Shown one piece after another: positions 58,024 through 60,936 of a DNA stretch of 60,936 nt (within the stretch, counting starts at the first letter, position 1; every line of letters starts with the position of its first letter). The position numbers were made by a program, and so were the translations under genes. The notes under the pieces were generated by a model. It was not told the DNA's origin, did no database searches, and saw only the letters and a program-made list of their open reading frames with translations. This DNA is from Pigoraptor chileana (taxonomy: Eukaryota > Opisthokonta > Filasterea): the NCBI GenBank assembly GCA_943704495.1, contig CALSCR010003185.1, forward strand, positions 3,069-64,004. The letters are read 5' to 3'.

Positions 58024-60180
58024 CTACAATTCCTCGTCATCATTCGCCGGTGATCCCCCGTCGTCCTCAGTATGCGAGCCCGGCGATGGTGGCGTGGCAC
58101 CGATGAATTCAATGTCGACAATGTGCTGGTGAAATTCGCGCGGGAACTGCGCCTTCATCTGCTGGAGGTCTTCCAGCGACTGGGGAATGAGGCCCTGCTT
58201 TGCCGCCTTGCGGACCATGCGCAGTTCATGCATGGACCGCGCGGGATCTGTCTTGTATATCGGCGTTTTTGCACATGAGCAGCACTTGGCGCGGCAACTG
58301 AATCTCACAGACGTGCCGCCGGGACCGAAGCTGTGCTCCGACTCAAAATGATACCGCAGTGAGCTCTTTTGTAACACTGCGCCGCAGCCCAAAAAAGTGC
58401 ATTGCACCTGTTCGCTCTTCCGACATCGCTTTCTCCGCACCACTTTACGCTGCGATTGCACGACAGGCACCAGGCCAGACCCTAGCCTAGTGGCAGTGTG
58501 ACTCGGCTCCACGTGCGCTGTGGATGGCTCGGAGTTCGCGCTGGCGGGCCCTGTCGTCCCGTGGCTAGTATGCCGCAAAAGCGGTCGTGTCCCTGTTTCA
58601 GCAGGTGGTGCTGCATGCGAAGGTCTCGAAATCGGGCCAAACTGACCCACCGATGGCGGTCGACCTCGGGGATTTAATCTGCCGCGATTCGCCTCCTGAT
58701 GGTGTGTGTACATGGGTTGCCCGGGGGCATGAGTTTCGTCGCTTGTTTCGCCGTGGTCGATGAGGAGTGATGTGCCAAAGGGCACTGCAGGCCGGGCTGG
58801 CTCCGACCTGTGATGGTCGCCGTGTGCGAAATCCAAGTGCTCCACTCCCCCGCCGGTCAATGCATGCGCCGCGTATGGAGGGCCGCGGGGGATCGCCAGG
58901 GATCCGCTGAATGGGTACCAGCTGGTCATGGGCTGGCGGTCGCTGTAGAAGGCCGGCTGATCATATGAGACTCCGTTGGTGGAATCCAGAGCGCCGACCA
59001 AGTGAGTGCCGCCTCTTCCTCCACCACCAAGCATGTGGGCAATGGGTGGTGGAGTCCCGAAGGTGTGCGATGCGTTGGTCGCGGTGTCTGCGCCAGGTTC
59101 GCTTTTTGAAATAAAGAGCGGCGGTGCGGCGTTGTTGTTGTTGTGTGTATCATGGGCACTGTGGTCTGCAGTTTGTATGGATACGCCACTCGAAGGGAAG
59201 AAAGTTATGCTGCCATTGGACAGCCGTTTGGGTGCTGGCCGCGCACCTGGACGCGTGGTAGGGGCGTACGCCAATGGTGCGACTGCGGCCACTCCACCCA
59301 CTCTAACGTCGACCTCGCTAGCCATGCCCGCCTGTTCGGCACCCCCGACATAGACAGCCTGGGACATGTCGTGTGTCCACGGGGACGTCATTCCCAGCGG
59401 ATACTGGTGATCGACACTGCGTCTGAGCGTCCCGCCGGCGAGTACGTGGCCCTGCTGCGCTGCCCATAATTCCTGCCCCTGGCTGTCATCGAACAAATGC
59501 GCGTTTTGCCCCCTCAAATGAACTGCAGTCGCGCCGTTTGATGGATCGCCGCCGCCGACTCCGCCGCCTCCCAACCGCTGACCGAAAAGCGTCGGGGCAT
59601 TGTTGCTCTGTCGCGCTCCTCTTGGCATTTCAAAACCAAACTGCACGTCAGCCAAATAGCCGCCACTGCCGCCGCCGCCGCCCTGCCGATATCCAACAGC
59701 ATTTTGTTCCCCGCCATTTCTTACCCCGCCCAAAGTAATGTGTCTTTGCTCATCTACACGGTGAACATCGTGCGGCCGTGGTTGAGGCGCATAAAAGTGA
59801 TCCCTTCCCGACATCGGCAACCAAGGCTCGGTGCGCGTCACATTCCAGCGATCTCGAGAGCTGTTGTCTTGCGCCCAAAACTGACCCCCGCTGGCGGAAG
59901 TCTCGTCATGTCTATCGTTGTCTGTGTGCGCACTGCGATGTGCATTGCGGAGAAGAGGTGACTCCGTGTGGAACCTTGGTCGCAGCGGCAACTGCGCGTG
60001 AAGTGGGTGGTTTGCGGGCAACCCCCCTGCCGCGAAATGAGATCGACTGCCTTTGTGGGCTTCCTCTCGCTGGGTCTCGCCGAGCTCGTGCGTGGGTGTG
60101 GGGTCTTCGCCCTCATCGCAAGATTCGTTGGTGTACATCTCTCCCCGCCGACCCTTACAGTAGAACTCTTGTTGCTTCAA
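58024..60180 (-). CDS. Protein with one C2H2-like zinc finger, otherwise disordered
   Basis: Single exon of 718 codons. Residues 1-560 are Gly/His/Pro/Ala-rich with no globular pattern. A basic cluster RKVVRRKRCRK near residue 585 looks like a nuclear localisation signal. It is followed by CTFLGCGAVLQKSSLRYHFE plus SEH, spacing C-x4-C-x11-H-x4-H, a C2H2-like finger. A further Cys-rich patch CRAKCCSCAK lies about 20 residues on and might bind a second metal. The acidic tail ends NDDEEL. Nuclear DNA- or RNA-binding is inferred from the finger and the basic patch. I do not recognise a family. An alternative start at the Met of MYTNESCDEG, 14 codons on, is possible. Confidence 0.72.
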   Translation of the reverse strand: MKQQEFYCKGRRGEMYTNESCDEGEDPTPTHELGETQREEAHKGSRSHFAAGGLPANHPLHAQLPLRPRFHTESPLLRNAHRSAHTDNDRHDETSASGGQFWAQDNSSRDRWNVTRTEPWLPMSGRDHFYAPQPRPHDVHRVDEQRHITLGGVRNGGEQNAVGYRQGGGGGSGGYLADVQFGFEMPRGARQSNNAPTLFGQRLGGGGVGGGDPSNGATAVHLRGQNAHLFDDSQGQELWAAQQGHVLAGGTLRRSVDHQYPLGMTSPWTHDMSQAVYVGGAEQAGMASEVDVRVGGVAAVAPLAYAPTTRPGARPAPKRLSNGSITFFPSSGVSIQTADHSAHDTHNNNNAAPPLFISKSEPGADTATNASHTFGTPPPIAHMLGGGGRGGTHLVGALDSTNGVSYDQPAFYSDRQPMTSWYPFSGSLAIPRGPPYAAHALTGGGVEHLDFAHGDHHRSEPARPAVPFGTSLLIDHGETSDETHAPGQPMYTHHQEANRGRLNPRGRPPSVGQFGPISRPSHAAPPAETGTRPLLRHTSHGTTGPASANSEPSTAHVEPSHTATRLGSGLVPVVQSQRKVVRRKRCRKSEQVQCTFLGCGAVLQKSSLRYHFESEHSFGPGGTSVRFSCRAKCCSCAKTPIYKTDPARSMHELRMVRKAAKQGLIPQSLEDLQQMKAQFPREFHQHIVDIEFIGATPPSPGSHTEDDGGSPANDDEEL

Positions 60181-60936
60181 GATCGGAAGATCTCGCCGGC
60201 AGAGGCTGAATCCCCGTTATTTACGCTAGCTAACAAGCGAAACGCCGTCGGTTAGCCGTGAATCGACCCGCATGGTCTGTATCACATTGTTCCGGTGGGT
60301 AATGTGCCGTTTGTAGCCACGCATTAACCGACCACGATTCCAGTATGATGTTTGTGGCACAAAAAACGAAATGGGCTATCAGGCGGTATGAAAACACACA
60401 TGGGGCCAATTGTACTTGCCTGTAGCTTGTAACTGTTAACCGCTTCAATTAAAGGTCACTTCTTTGTCAACGCAGGAGTGGTTGACTGGAAATGGCAACG
60501 GCTACTCTGGAGAGAATAAAATAGACTGAACTTACACTGAGAGTAGCGGGTGACAAAGGCCGGAAGCGAAACTCGATGTGAAGCCGGGGAGTCCACGCAG
60601 TCGCTGACGGTGAGTGGGCGGAATGATGTGCAACCGACTGAAGTCTGCGGAGGACCCAGGAACACCGGTGTCAGCCGAGCGAGTCGTGACAGCCAGGCAT
60701 AATTATTAACTCCGCCGTGATAGTGCAGTTAACTGCCAAGACAAAGAGTGTGTCAACCCCCCGCTCCGAGTCCATGCGTTAACTCGTCTCACTCGTCAGG
60801 CGCTTCCACCAATTGAGGACTGAGGGCCCAGTCTTCCAGATCATAACAATTGAACGTCTGAGAAGCACCGTCGCTTCTAATTAATGACGGACTGCTAACC
60901 ACATCTCTGCTCTACCCTACCAAACACCCCCCCCCC
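60181..60936. promoter_or_regulatory. Upstream flank of zinc-finger gene to scaffold end
   Basis: About 750 bases with no convincing coding frame, ending in a C homopolymer of about 10 bases. It should contain the zinc-finger gene promoter. The mirrored G run at bases 1-9 suggests assembly broke at homopolymers. Confidence 0.5.

Overview
This window is nuclear DNA from a flagellated, free-living type of unicellular eukaryote. The evidence is dense short GT-AG introns (two look like GC-AG), a complete intraflagellar-transport gene (IFT139/TTC21B), a cullin, a class C G-protein-coupled receptor and a RasGAP-VPS9 (GAPVD1-type) protein. The last of these, with ABRACL/Costars, ACOT9-type thioesterase and TMBIM genes, hints at Amorphea/Obazoa or a nearby lineage, but I cannot name the organism. 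Both ends of the window run into G/C homopolymers and one 433-base N gap lies at 22006-22438, so this looks like a whole short assembly scaffold.

Layout: ACOT9-like thioesterase, 5' truncated (144-1612, +); secreted Sel1-repeat protein (1946-4147, -); mitochondrial CLYBL-like citramalyl-CoA lyase (4542-7555, +, 13 exons); YecM-family protein (7802-8645, -); coiled-coil protein with a GAS2-like C-terminus (9043-12336, +); IFT139 (13407-22796, -, at least 26 exons); double cyclic-nucleotide-binding-domain protein (23272-27397, -); TMBIM/Lifeguard protein (28405-29935, +); giant class C GPCR with lectin-like and beta-helix ectodomain (30532-35198, -); two tandem secreted lectin-like paralogues (37151-37996 and 39432-40289, +); a PNKP-like kinase / HAD-like / SWIM zinc-finger fusion (40917-44844, -); a small one-TM protein (45567-46213, -); GAPVD1-like (47162-50958, -); ABRACL (51370-52002, +); CUL1 (52433-57024, -); a C2H2-like zinc-finger protein (58024-60180, -).

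The genes do not form one pathway. Possible links are cilium and microtubules (IFT139, the GAS2-like protein), endocytosis and signalling (GAPVD1, GPCR, CNB protein), mitochondrial acyl-CoA metabolism (ACOT9, CLYBL), and a cell-surface or secreted cluster at 30.5-40.3 kb in which the GPCR and two secreted proteins all carry concanavalin-A-like domains. The two secreted genes share a core promoter with identical TATA-to-GGCATCC spacing. The most unusual proteins are the kinase-HAD-SWIM fusion, the eukaryotic YecM homologue and the receptor with the beta-helix ectodomain.

Exon boundaries below were set by eye from splice motifs, reading phase and recalled homologue sequences; they are predictions. 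I saw no transposons, no virus-like elements, no tRNA or rRNA genes and no CRISPR.
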